Assembly (NCBI GenBank): GCA_002255925.1
Contig: NKIH01000005.1
Coordinates: forward strand, 124,001 to 188,000
From: Burkholderiales bacterium PBB6
GTDB taxonomy: Bacteria > Pseudomonadota > Gammaproteobacteria > Burkholderiales > Burkholderiaceae_C
Length of the DNA stretch: 64,000 bases
Direction of reading: 5' to 3'
A program made the position numbers and the translations under genes. The notes beneath the pieces are model-generated. The model was not told the origin of the DNA. It saw nothing but the letters and a program-made list of their open reading frames with translations, and ran no database searches. Shown here one piece after another: positions 35,685-44,326 of this stretch (the first letter of the stretch is position 1; each line of letters starts with the position of its first letter).

Positions 35685-36652
35685 GCGTTGCGTCCCAGCA
35701 GTCGGCGGTTGAGCCAGGTGCCGGCCGTCACCAGCAGGAACAGCAGCCAGGCCATGGCCGATGCGGTGCCGAAGTCGCCCTCGCTGAAGGCCACGGCATA
35801 CAGGTGCATGGCGGCGGTCTTGCCGGCCTGGTCGGTGCCGCCGGTGCCACTGGTCAGGATGAAAGGCTCTTCAAACAACTGCAGGTTGCCGATGAGCGTG
35901 AGCGTGACGGCAAAGAACACCATGGGCTTGAGCAGCGGCAGCACGATGTGCCAGAAGCGCCGCACAGGGCCGGCACCGTCCATGGCGGCGGCTTCGAGCA
36001 AGTCCTTCGGCACGGTTTGCATGGCCGACAGATAGAGCACGGTGTTCCAGCCCAGGTAGCGCCAGAAGACGACGGCGCTGATCATGGTGGGCAGGTGCGC
36101 GGGCTGCGTCCAATCAACAGGCTGATCGGGGAACAGCCCACCCAGCAGGGGCCATGTGTGCAGGCTGGCCAAGGCCTGGTTCACCACGCCGAACTCACGC
36201 GAGAACAATGCGCCAAACACCAGCGAGATGGCCACCGTGCTGGTGATGAAGGGCAGGAAATACAAGCCCAGCACCGCATTGCGCCAGCGGCCCAGCTGCG
36301 TGTGCATGAACCACGCCAGCGGCAGAGCCACCAGGTGTTGCGGCACGCCAGCCAGCAGCGCAATCCACAGCGTGTTCAGCAGCGAGGTGTGGAACCAGTC
36401 GTCATTGAACAGTGCGTACTTGTAGTTCGCCAGGCCCACCCACTGCATGGCGGCCAGGCCCGCGGCGGGGTCCCAGGTGTGCAGCGACATCCACACTGAA
36501 AACAGCAGCGGGAACAGGCCGAACACGCCAAAGAGAATGAAGAAGGGGCTGATGAAGACATAGGGCAGCCAGCGCCGGCTGTCACGCCAGGGGCTGCGCG
36601 CCTTGACGCCCTGAGCGGCGGCGGTGGAGGGCATGGAAGAGGACGAAGTCAT
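35681..36652 (-). CDS. Sugar ABC transporter permease (MalF/UgpA type)
   Basis: 323 residues from ATG 36652, which overlaps the binding-protein stop (ATGA). Six membrane helices; EAA loop DLLEAAAMDGAGPVRRFWHI. A cytoplasmic N-terminal tail of about 30 residues precedes helix 1 (LPYVFISPFFILFGVFGLFPL). It forms the heterodimeric channel with the MalG-type protein. Confidence 0.93.
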   Translation of the reverse strand: MTSSSSMPSTAAAQGVKARSPWRDSRRWLPYVFISPFFILFGVFGLFPLLFSVWMSLHTWDPAAGLAAMQWVGLANYKYALFNDDWFHTSLLNTLWIALLAGVPQHLVALPLAWFMHTQLGRWRNAVLGLYFLPFITSTVAISLVFGALFSREFGVVNQALASLHTWPLLGGLFPDQPVDWTQPAHLPTMISAVVFWRYLGWNTVLYLSAMQTVPKDLLEAAAMDGAGPVRRFWHIVLPLLKPMVFFAVTLTLIGNLQLFEEPFILTSGTGGTDQAGKTAAMHLYAVAFSEGDFGTASAMAWLLFLLVTAGTWLNRRLLGRNA

Positions 36653-37935
36653 GAGCGACGAACACGGCGGTTGAGTTGCAGACGTGCGTCGGCGAGCGCG
36701 CGATCCACGGGCTTGCCGAGGTCCAGCACCTTCATCAGCTCGGCCTGCACCACCAGGCTGGCGATGGGGTCGTAGCGGTCTGATGCCGTGGGGGCGATCT
36801 GCGCGGCCGCCGTGCGCCACAGCAGCCGGGCGGGCTGGCCACCCAGGTAAGGCAGCGGCTTTTCCATCACGGGGCTGGCCTGGGCGTCGAGCAGCGCGGG
36901 GAAGGCGTCCAGCGATTCAAAGGCCGAAACCTGCTGCGGTGTGTCGAGGGCCAACAATTGCAGGAACTGCCAGGCCAGCGCGGGCTGGCGCGCCGCCTTC
37001 GGAATGGCGTAGTACGAACCACCCCAGGCGGCGAACGCCTGGTTCGGCAACTGCGCGGCGCGCCAGCGACCAGCTGATTCCGGGGCAATCCAGTTCTTCA
37101 GGTGGCCGGCCAGCCACGAACCCATCATCTGGCTGGCAACACGGCCGCCGCGCAGGCCTTCCGTCCATTCGTTGGACCAGGCGCGCATGCGCCCATCGAT
37201 GCCGGCCGCGCGGGCGGCGCGGGCGTTTTCGAAGGCCCGCACGAAGCGGGGGCTCTCGACGATGGGCTCGCCCTTGGCATCGAAATACACCCCCTCGCCT
37301 GCGCGCAGGCCGGAGCGGATGCCGATGTCCGCGAGGTCAACGGCGTGGGCCACCAGATACGCCCCGGTACGGCGCTTGAGCTGCACGCCGGCCGCCACGA
37401 AGGACGCCCAGCTGCCCGTCAGATCGGCTTCGTTCAGGCCGGCGGCCTGCAGCAGGTCGTGCCGGTAAAAGAGCGCGCCGGGGCCGATGTCCACCGGCAA
37501 CGCGGTTTGCACACCGGGCTGCGGCTGCGCGGCGGCCAGGGCATAGGCCGCAAGCCGCTGCGATGACGCGGCGGCGCCAAAGGGGGCACTGGCCAGGTTC
37601 TGAAGACCGGCGGAGCGCGACAGGCGACCGATGTAGTCGACGTCGATGGCCATCAGGTCAGGCAGGTTGGCACTGGTGGCCAGGGCGGTGGTCATGGCGG
37701 TGTGGTGGTCGGCCACACCCAGGGCCGTGATGCGCACCTTCACCTGCGGCTGCAGCTGGCTGAAGCGAGCCACGGCCGCACGCACGCCCCGGTCCAGATC
37801 CGGGAAAGAAGCCACCCGCAGCACCGTGCCTTCAGGATGAAGGTCAACGGCCTGGCCGGGCCAGGCCCAAGCACCAGCCAGGCCCAGCAGGGCACTGCGG
37901 CGTCGGGGGTCGTGAACCTGAGAATCAGACGGCAT
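36649..37935 (-). CDS. Extracellular sugar-binding protein of the ABC transporter
   Basis: 428 residues from ATG 37935. The twin-Arg N-terminus RRRSALLGLAGAWAWPG points to Tat or Sec export. The mature protein has the SBP_bac_1 pattern (LRVASFPDLDRGVRAAVARF, LPDLMAIDVDYIG, and a C-terminal helical lobe rich in Trp/Ala). It should bind oligosaccharides in the periplasm and deliver them to the two permeases. It is the first gene of the operon, and a LacI-type operator abuts its start codon. No Shine-Dalgarno is evident upstream, so translation may rely on an unstructured leader. A much longer open frame continues upstream but carries no domain. Confidence 0.9.
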   Translation of the reverse strand: MPSDSQVHDPRRRSALLGLAGAWAWPGQAVDLHPEGTVLRVASFPDLDRGVRAAVARFSQLQPQVKVRITALGVADHHTAMTTALATSANLPDLMAIDVDYIGRLSRSAGLQNLASAPFGAAASSQRLAAYALAAAQPQPGVQTALPVDIGPGALFYRHDLLQAAGLNEADLTGSWASFVAAGVQLKRRTGAYLVAHAVDLADIGIRSGLRAGEGVYFDAKGEPIVESPRFVRAFENARAARAAGIDGRMRAWSNEWTEGLRGGRVASQMMGSWLAGHLKNWIAPESAGRWRAAQLPNQAFAAWGGSYYAIPKAARQPALAWQFLQLLALDTPQQVSAFESLDAFPALLDAQASPVMEKPLPYLGGQPARLLWRTAAAQIAPTASDRYDPIASLVVQAELMKVLDLGKPVDRALADARLQLNRRVRRS

Positions 37936-37948
37936 GAAAACGATTTCG
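37935..37948. promoter_or_regulatory. LacI-type operator at the sugar operon start
   Basis: TGAAAACGATTTCG matches the generic LacI-family operator TGNNANCGNTNNCA at all but the last constrained position. It lies directly upstream of the binding-protein ATG. Confidence 0.55.
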
Positions 37949-37959
37949 CGTTTATTCAG

Positions 37960-37978
37960 AAAAAAGCGCCGGGGCGCT
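37960..37978 (-). terminator. Small hairpin plus T-run in the leader of the sugar operon
   Basis: On the minus strand AGCGCC-CC-GGCGCT is followed by six T. It lies about 25-45 nt upstream of the binding-protein ATG, inside the presumed leader. The short stem could form an attenuator-like stop or be incidental. Confidence 0.35.
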
Positions 37979-38059
37979 ATATCTACGAGATGACGGGAAC
38001 AATTTTGCAGCAATGCAGCCACCTGTTGTTCCAGGAGAACTCGCATTGCGCGGTAAACG

Positions 38060-38073
38060 TGAAAACGATATCC
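38060..38073. promoter_or_regulatory. Second LacI-type operator between the divergent genes
   Basis: TGAAAACGATATCC repeats the TGAAAACGAT core of the operator at 37935. It also fits TGNNANCGNTNNCA except for the last position. It lies 74 bp upstream of the LacI gene, 125 bp from the other site, allowing looping or dual control of the divergent transcripts. Confidence 0.55.
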
Positions 38074-38146
38074 TGATCTGGAACACGAGTCAGCAGGGTC
38101 TTCCCCAAGGGCTGGTGTTTTCAACTTTCTTTCCCTGTTCGCCCTG

Positions 38147-39256
38147 ATGCCATCTCGCTCCAAAGACCGTGCCGAGCGCGCGGCCCCTGCCGCGCAGCCA
38201 GCCGCTGCCCCCGCTGCACCGGCTGCCCCTCCTGCTGCCGCAACCAAGGCCAGCGCCCCTGCCGTGGTGACACTGCATGATGTGGCGCGCCTGGCCGGTG
38301 TGTCGCCCGCCACCGTGTCGCGCATCCTGAATGGCACGGCGCGAGTGGCCACCGACAAACGGCAGGCGGTGGAGCGCGCCATCGAGCAGCTGCACTTCAA
38401 GCCGAATCTGTCAGCACGCAGCTTGCGCAGTGGCTCGACGCGCACGGTGGGTATCCTGACCCAGGAAATCGAGAGCCCGTATTTCGCCCGTGGCGTGCGC
38501 GGCATTGATGAAGGCCTGCAGGGCAGCGGCTACGCGCCCATCATCGTGCCGGGCCACTGGAACCCGCAGGAAGAAGCCGAGCGCATGCGGCTGCTGATCG
38601 CGCGACGCGTCGACGCCATCGCCATCCTCGGCGGGCAGATGACGGACGCCGAGATCATCGAGTTTGCCCAGCAGCAGCCCACGGCCGTGACGGCCCGTTC
38701 GCTGCAGGCACCGAACGTCGTGTCCTTCGAGTTCGATCAGTTCGAAGGCGGGCGTCTCGCGGCGCATCACCTGATCGAGCTGGGCCACCGCCGCATCGCC
38801 CACATCTCGGGGATGCGCAGCCAGGCCGATGCCATCAAGCGCAAGGAGGGCTTCCTGCAGGCCCATGCCGATGCTGGTCTGGCGGTGGAGCCCCGCCTCA
38901 TCGTCGAGGGCAATTTCGTGGAGACCGGCGGCATGCTGGCCGTGGATCAGCTGGTGGACAGCGGCGTGCCCTTCACCGCCATCTTCTGCGCCAATGACCA
39001 GACCGCCTGGGGCGCGCTGCGGGCCTTGCAGCGGCGCGGCCTGCGCGTGCCGGAAGATGTGTCGCTGGTGGGCTTTGACGACCTGCCGCAATCGTCTTTC
39101 ATGTCGCCGCCCATCACCACCGTGCGCCAGCCTGTCTACGAAATGGGACTGGCGGTGGCTGCGGCCTTGCTGCAGGCCTTGGGGCAAACCAGCCAGCCGG
39201 CAACCACCTGCCCGCCTTTGTCGCTGGTGGTTCGGGAATCGACGCGCAAGGTTTGA
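38147..39256 (+). CDS. LacI family regulator of the beta-glucoside operon
   Basis: 369 residues from ATG 38147. A ~40-residue Ala/Pro-rich extension precedes the LacI HTH (TLHDVARLAGVSPATVSRILNG, about 42-63) and hinge helix (LSARSLRSGSTRT). The periplasmic-binding-protein-like effector domain follows (GILTQEIESPYFARG... IFCANDQTAWGALRAL... VSLVGFDDLP). It is divergent from the sugar transporter operon and should repress it until an imported beta-glucoside binds. The two TGAAAACGAT sites between the genes are its likely operators. Confidence 0.92.
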   Translation: MPSRSKDRAERAAPAAQPAAAPAAPAAPPAAATKASAPAVVTLHDVARLAGVSPATVSRILNGTARVATDKRQAVERAIEQLHFKPNLSARSLRSGSTRTVGILTQEIESPYFARGVRGIDEGLQGSGYAPIIVPGHWNPQEEAERMRLLIARRVDAIAILGGQMTDAEIIEFAQQQPTAVTARSLQAPNVVSFEFDQFEGGRLAAHHLIELGHRRIAHISGMRSQADAIKRKEGFLQAHADAGLAVEPRLIVEGNFVETGGMLAVDQLVDSGVPFTAIFCANDQTAWGALRALQRRGLRVPEDVSLVGFDDLPQSSFMSPPITTVRQPVYEMGLAVAAALLQALGQTSQPATTCPPLSLVVRESTRKV

Positions 39257-40262
39257 GCTGACCAGGCCGTTCCGTCACGAACAGAGCCCTGCCACCACTC
39301 GAGAACCGCAGATCTGGCCTGGCAGGCAAGGGACCGATCAGACGCGCTCAAGCACGACAGCAATGCCCTGGCCCACGCCGATGCACATCGTCAGCAGCGC
39401 ATAGCGGCCACCGGTGGCATGAAGTTGGTTCACCGCCGTTGTGGCCGCAGGAAATACTCACCGTGACGGCGCCCTCCTGCTGAACCACGCCCTTGCGCCT
39501 GGCGAGTGCTTCCAGGCGGGTGTCACGAGGGTGCTCGTCCTGCGAGAGGATCACCGCCTCACCCTTTTTCTGGGCGATCGAGACGGGGACGACCTCGGCG
39601 TCACACTCAATGCACCCAACAAGTAGGGTTCGTCGTGCAGGACGCCTGTAAGCCATTGACATCCATCGCACTGCGTGCAAGGCCAATGTCTGTCAGAAAT
39701 CTGGAAACCGGCCGGTCAGCAAAGGCGCAAAAAAAGTCGCGTCCGATTCGCGCCAGACACCATGTGGGCTGAGGCCAAGCACTGGACAACCTGTTTCCGA
39801 GCCTGCAACAAGAACCTAAAGTCACTACGCCGTCGACGCTCGCTTTGAGTGCCCGGTTGGCACTGCGGAATCACAGGTTTCAGCACCCGGCACCCACGGC
39901 CCAACCATCCAGAGGCGCCAGTGCGATCCAGTCGACATTGGCGTGGCCTTGATCTTCCTTTTTGCACGTCACGCGGCAGAGGTCTTGATGATCTCAACCA
40001 AGAACTGTTGGCGTGCCTGCCGTTTACCGGGGCAGGTTGAAGGTGCGCATGTGCGACCGGTGGCAGCTAAATCGCCCGCCGTCACTTGGCCAGGCGATAC
40101 GCATCCGGCGCACCTGGATCAACCACCAACGCCACGGCAGGGCAATGAGGAGACTTGATCGCGTCTAAGCCAACCAGGCGCTTGACTGGCGCCACTCGCA
40201 AAATGGGGCGCCGCCGTTGACCTGTTGACGGCGGACACCCCGGGCAGCACACGGCGTCCTGG
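39257..40262. other. About 1 kb without an intact gene
   Basis: Between the LacI gene and the HhH gene there is no credible intact coding sequence. The left third holds a thiolase remnant (39338-39640). From 39641 to 40262 I recognise nothing: codon structure is weak and base composition is less GC-biased than in the flanks (for example an A-run near 39730). It looks like a deletion scar of a former operon or the remains of transferred DNA. Confidence 0.6.
39338..39640 (-). pseudogene. Thiolase (acetyl-CoA acyltransferase) remnant
   Basis: On the minus strand one frame encodes a central thiolase segment (EVVPVSIAQKKGEAVILSQ, then DEHPRDTRLEALARRKGVV). A different frame then encodes the thiolase C-terminus (HATGGRYALLTMCIGVGQGIA, VVLERV, stop at 39338). 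In intact thiolases these segments are about 150 residues apart. Here they are fused with a frameshift, so the ~200-residue N-terminus and most of the second half, including its active-site Cys, are gone. It is clearly non-functional. Confidence 0.8.
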
Positions 40263-40523
40263 TCAGGCGCCAGACCGGTGGAGATAGCTGGTCAGCGCCT
40301 GCTGCAGGGCATTGCGCCGATTGCGCCACGCGAGGTTCGTGCCGGGTGTACACAAGGCGCACACCACCGTCTCCACCCCCAGGCGATGCAGCGTGGCCAT
40401 GGAAGAGATGCCGGCCGCTTCCAGCCGCTCGATCACGATCGGGCCCAGCCCGGGGGTCTTCAACAAGTGCCGCCGCTCGGCATCGGCGAACCGGGGGCTG
40501 GCGGTGGATGACGCGTGTGACAT
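40263..40523 (-). CDS. Small helix-hairpin-helix protein
   Basis: 86 residues from ATG 40523, 4 bp after the rhamnosidase stop; a TTG at 40544 is a less likely start. The core KTPGLGPIVIERLEAAGISSMATLHRL is a helix-hairpin-helix-like motif as seen in DNA-binding or polymerase-associated proteins. The remainder has a CALC pair and a basic RNRR segment. Similar small proteins of unknown role are common in Burkholderiales. It is probably carried on the tail of the rhamnosidase transcript; any functional link to glycoside use is doubtful. Confidence 0.65.
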   Translation of the reverse strand: MSHASSTASPRFADAERRHLLKTPGLGPIVIERLEAAGISSMATLHRLGVETVVCALCTPGTNLAWRNRRNALQQALTSYLHRSGA

Positions 40524-40527
40524 GAGG

Positions 40528-43257
40528 TCAGGCACCGCGCTCAAAGCGGTGCGTGCCCCCTACCCGCTCCACCGGCGGCTGCCCCGGCAAGCAGACGGTG
40601 GCTGGCAGACCTTCGGGCAGCTGCCATTCATGCCAGCAGGCCCCATCAGCCGTCACGCCCCAGGTAGCCACCACCGGGCCTTGCACCGTGTGCTGCACCG
40701 CGCGGCCGCTGCCCAGACGGGCATCCATCAAGGGCCGGCACAACACGGCCGCAAAGCCGGGGCTCGCCGCTTCCACGCCAGCCACACGGCGGTACAGGAA
40801 GCCCGTCACTGCACCCAGTGCGTAGTGGTTGAACGAGTTCATCGCCACGTCGCCGGTATCGCCATTCCAGCGCTCCCAGATGGTGGTGGCGCCGCGCACC
40901 ACCATGTACCCCCAGCTCGGGAATTCGGTGCGCAGCAAGAGCTCAACGGCCAGGTCGGCATGGCCATGCGCTGCCAGCACGTCGAGGCTGTAGGGCGTGC
41001 CCAGAAAACCGGTGGTCAGCAAGGTGCCGCGTGCGCGGATGGCAGCGGCCAGGTGTGAAGCCGCTGCAGCGCGCAAGTCGTCGGGCAGCAGATCAAACGC
41101 CAGCGCCAGGATGTAGCCGGTGTGGCTGTGGTTGCCCACCTGCCCGTCGGCCTGCACGAAGCGCGCGTTGAACGCCGCCCGCACGCGCTGCTGCCAGGCA
41201 GTGAAATGCGCCGCACGCTCGGCGCGCCCGCTGACCCGCGCCAGCTCGGCCATCATGCCCAGCATGCGGGCCCAGCAGGCCGTGGCGGTCAGTAGCTTCG
41301 GCGTGGTTTCGTCCATCAAGGTCTTGGCGTCGAGCGACAACCAATCGCCAAAGTCCACCTCGCGCCGTTGCTGCCACAGGCCATCGGGGTTGACCTCGGC
41401 GATCCAGTGCATCCACCGCTCCATCGACGCCCAATGCTCGTCCAGCACGGTGGTGTCGGCGTAGTGGCGCCACAAGGTGTGCGGCAGCACCACGCCAGCG
41501 TCACTCCAGCCATGTGCGCCGTAGGCGGGCAAGGCGGGCGGGTTGGTGTCGGCATAGGCGCCGTCGGCACGCTGGCTGGCCCGCAAATCACCGAGGAACC
41601 GGCGGGTAAAACCCCGCACATCCATGTTGCAGGCCGCCGTGGGCCAGAACACCTGCGCATCACCCGTCCAGCCCAGGCGCTCGTCGCGCTGCGGGCAATC
41701 GGTCGGCACGCCGACGAAGTTGCTGCGCTGGCTCCAGAAGGTGTTGTGCCACAGGCCCTGCAGCACGGGGTGGCTGCTTTCAAACTCGCCCGTCACGGCC
41801 AGGTCGCTGTGCACCACCACGCCGTCGATGTCGCTGGCTTTCAACTCGCCCGGCCAGCCACTGACATGCACGTAGCGGAAGCCGTGGTACGTGAAGCGCG
41901 GCGCCCAGGTCTCGCCGGCGGCATCGCCTCGCAAGGTGTAGCGGTCGGTGCAGCGGGCGGCGCGCAGGTTGCGCATGTCGATCTGGCCGTCCTCACCGAG
42001 AATTTCGGCGAAGCGCAGCGTCACCGTTCGGCCGGCCTCACCCCGCACCCGGATGCGGCACCAACCGGCGAAGTTCTGGCCGAAGTCGAGCACATGCTCG
42101 CCGTTGGGCAGTTGGGTGATCTGGCGTGGTGCCAAGCTCAGCGTTTCGCGGATCGGCTCACTGCTCTGAAGATGCAGGGCACAGGGCGGCACCGGTGCCG
42201 CCCAGACAGGCAGCCAGTCTCGGTCATCGAAGCCCGGGCTGGCCCAGCCGGCCTGCTCCAGCCGCGCGTCGTGGCTTTCACCGTGGTAAATCTCGGCAAA
42301 ACGCACCGGGGCGGTGGCGCTGCGCCAGGCGGTGTCGGTGCCCCACACCTGCGTGCTGCCGTCGGCCAGCAGCACCTCCAGACGTGCCCACAAACGGCGC
42401 GGCGCTGAGCCAAACGGATAGCGGCCACGGCCAATCGCCTCGCTGGCGTAGAAGCCGTCCCCCACCATCACGCCCAGCGCATTGGGGCCGGCGTGCAGCA
42501 GCGCGGTCACGTCATGGCTTTGCACCAGCAAGCGCACACGAAAGTCACTGTTTTCCGGTGTCAGCAAAGCATCACTGATCCGCTGGCCGTTCAGCAGCGC
42601 CTCGTAGCCGCCCAGGGCGGTGATGTGCAGACGCGCCTGCTGCACGGGGCCGGGCAGCGTGAATTCGCGGCGCATCAAGCGCGCGGGCTGAGCGGGCGCC
42701 GGGTGCCAGTCGATCGCTTCGGCAGGCGCCTGTGCCGGCGCCCAGGCGGGCGCCAGCAGCACCGCATCGGCTGCGTGCCAACCTTCTTCCGCGCGCTGGC
42801 ATGTCCACCAGTCAGCCGGCTGCGGCGCCAGGAACACAGCGTCGCCTTGTTCACCTTTGGCCCGCAGCAAGGCCCCGACACCACCCTGGCGCGGCTCCGC
42901 GATGAAGGGATGGAAGGTGCGCACGGCCACGGCCAAGCGGTGCTCGCCAGCGGCCAGGTCGCCCAGCGCCATGTCTTGCAGTTCGCGGCCCGCCATCGGG
43001 TCGGTGGAGGCATGCAGCAACACGCCGTCGAGCCACACGCCGGGCAAGCCCTTCTGAGCCGCCACGCTGAGGCGAGCGTCGGTCAATGGCTGGGCGAGCG
43101 TGAAACGCCACACGAAGGCCCGTGGCGCCTTCTCGCCCGGGGTATCGCCCCAGGCCCACCACCAGCCGGCTTCACGCTCGGCACGGCCGGCCTCGTCTTC
43201 AGCGGCCAGCCAGATCAGGCCGTCGGCCGGGGCATCAACTTCGGTATCCATGGTCAT
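40528..43257 (-). CDS. GH78 alpha-L-rhamnosidase
   Basis: 909 residues from ATG 43257. The N-terminal beta-sandwich domains include a Bac_rhamnosid_N region (AWRSATAPVRFAEIYHGES) and LDFGQNFAGW. The (alpha/alpha)6 catalytic barrel has the GH78 hallmark DCPQRDERLGWTGDA (around residue 520) carrying catalytic acidic residues, followed by FLGDLRASQRADGAYADTNP. There is no signal peptide, so it acts in the cytoplasm on imported rhamnosides, releasing L-rhamnose for the isomerase/kinase/aldolase encoded at 52179-57014. A terminator-like structure lies only 26 bp upstream of its start. Confidence 0.93.
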   Translation of the reverse strand: MTMDTEVDAPADGLIWLAAEDEAGRAEREAGWWWAWGDTPGEKAPRAFVWRFTLAQPLTDARLSVAAQKGLPGVWLDGVLLHASTDPMAGRELQDMALGDLAAGEHRLAVAVRTFHPFIAEPRQGGVGALLRAKGEQGDAVFLAPQPADWWTCQRAEEGWHAADAVLLAPAWAPAQAPAEAIDWHPAPAQPARLMRREFTLPGPVQQARLHITALGGYEALLNGQRISDALLTPENSDFRVRLLVQSHDVTALLHAGPNALGVMVGDGFYASEAIGRGRYPFGSAPRRLWARLEVLLADGSTQVWGTDTAWRSATAPVRFAEIYHGESHDARLEQAGWASPGFDDRDWLPVWAAPVPPCALHLQSSEPIRETLSLAPRQITQLPNGEHVLDFGQNFAGWCRIRVRGEAGRTVTLRFAEILGEDGQIDMRNLRAARCTDRYTLRGDAAGETWAPRFTYHGFRYVHVSGWPGELKASDIDGVVVHSDLAVTGEFESSHPVLQGLWHNTFWSQRSNFVGVPTDCPQRDERLGWTGDAQVFWPTAACNMDVRGFTRRFLGDLRASQRADGAYADTNPPALPAYGAHGWSDAGVVLPHTLWRHYADTTVLDEHWASMERWMHWIAEVNPDGLWQQRREVDFGDWLSLDAKTLMDETTPKLLTATACWARMLGMMAELARVSGRAERAAHFTAWQQRVRAAFNARFVQADGQVGNHSHTGYILALAFDLLPDDLRAAAASHLAAAIRARGTLLTTGFLGTPYSLDVLAAHGHADLAVELLLRTEFPSWGYMVVRGATTIWERWNGDTGDVAMNSFNHYALGAVTGFLYRRVAGVEAASPGFAAVLCRPLMDARLGSGRAVQHTVQGPVVATWGVTADGACWHEWQLPEGLPATVCLPGQPPVERVGGTHRFERGA

Positions 43258-43283
43258 GCAGTCACGCGTCAAAACGCCCAGGG

Positions 43284-43323
43284 AAAAAAATCCTCCCCGA
43301 CCCGGCAGACGCCGGGGTCGGGG
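43284..43323 (-). terminator. Rho-independent terminator after the esterase gene
   Basis: Minus-strand hairpin CCCCGACCC ... GGGTCGGGG (9-bp stem, partly extended by GGC/GCC) followed within a few bases by seven T. It lies 49 bp after the esterase stop and only 26 bp before the rhamnosidase start codon. Confidence 0.8.
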
Positions 43324-43372
43324 TGGAAACCAGGCAGCACCGGAAGACACATCCGGCGCCCGGGGCCTTCAC

Positions 43373-44326
43373 TCATTGGCGGGCCAGCCAAGCCAGGTAG
43401 GCGCTCATCCAGCCATCGCTGGTATTGCCGCGCGGCGCCATGGCGCCGAAGCCGTGACCCCCACGCTCATACAGGTGCAGCTCGACGCGCTGGCCGGCCT
43501 GACGCCAGTTCTGGACCATGTCAAAACTGTTGGGCGGAAACAGCGCGTCGTCCGCTGCCTGGGCCAGGAATAGCGGCGGTACCGGCTGGCGTGGCTGGGT
43601 GGCGTAGAAGCCGCCGTAGATCAACGCCAGCGTGGCCGGCATTTCATCAGCGCTGGCTTGCGACACCAGCGCCCGGCCGGTGCGCGCCCCCGCTGAAAAA
43701 CCGATGTAGCCGATGCGCTGCGCATCAATGCCCTGCTCGCCCGCATGCGCCTTGAGCCAGACCATGGCGGCCTTGGCGTCGGCCACGGCGGGCGCGTAGG
43801 GCTGCAGGTCATCGGCCACCTTCGGAGCACCGGGCGCAAAGCGCTTGGCGATCTCCTGGTTGATGACGGCGGCGAAGTCATCATCCGGCACCGGCGTGGG
43901 GTTGACGCGGTACACCAGCACGAATGCGGTGGTGCCTTCGGCCGCGAGCTTCTGCGCAACCGGCATGCCCTCGTTCTCGATGGCGACGAACTGGTAGCCA
44001 CCACCGGGCACCACCAGCACCGCCCGGCCGTTGGCCTGCCCGGCGGCAGGCCGCACCACGAACAGCTGCGGCCGAACCACGTTGCGCACGACACGCTCGC
44101 GGCCCAGACCGGTCCACTGGAAGGCCGGGGCGTTGTTGTTTGCAGCGCCACCCAGCTCGATCGGCGCTGGCAACACCATCGGGGCCGCCGGCACGGTGCG
44201 AAACACGAAGCCGCCTGGCGCTGCGGGTGCATTGCCCTCGGCTGCAGACGCAGTCATGGGCAGGCACAGTGCAGCCAGCGACAGCGCACTCAGCGTGAGT
44301 GCGCGGCGAGCATTGCGGCGCTTCAT
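43373..44326 (-). CDS. Exported alpha/beta-hydrolase (acetyl esterase/lipase-like)
   Basis: 317 residues from ATG 44326, overlapping the fusion-gene stop by 4 bp. The basic start RRNARRALTLSALSLAALC and an Ala-Ser-Ala cleavage site (about 27-29) indicate a signal peptide. Alpha/beta-hydrolase motifs are an oxyanion PGGGYQF, nucleophile elbow GFSAGA, Asp in AADDALF, and catalytic His in RGGHGFG. Members deacetylate xylo-oligosaccharides or acylated glycosides. In this operon it would remove acyl groups in the periplasm before uptake by the GPH transporter. Confidence 0.85.
   Translation of the reverse strand: MKRRNARRALTLSALSLAALCLPMTASAAEGNAPAAPGGFVFRTVPAAPMVLPAPIELGGAANNNAPAFQWTGLGRERVVRNVVRPQLFVVRPAAGQANGRAVLVVPGGGYQFVAIENEGMPVAQKLAAEGTTAFVLVYRVNPTPVPDDDFAAVINQEIAKRFAPGAPKVADDLQPYAPAVADAKAAMVWLKAHAGEQGIDAQRIGYIGFSAGARTGRALVSQASADEMPATLALIYGGFYATQPRQPVPPLFLAQAADDALFPPNSFDMVQNWRQAGQRVELHLYERGGHGFGAMAPRGNTSDGWMSAYLAWLARQ

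Noticed and set aside
36653-38505. Upstream extension of the sugar-binding protein frame to 618 residues
   Set aside because: The extra ~190 residues run through the operator region and antisense to the LacI gene and carry no domain. The Tat-like signal fixes the start at 37935.
39607-39825. ASCTTN-like string reminiscent of the GAPDH active site on the minus strand
   Set aside because: Only six residues match and the surrounding sequence shows no GAPDH features; chance in a degenerate region.
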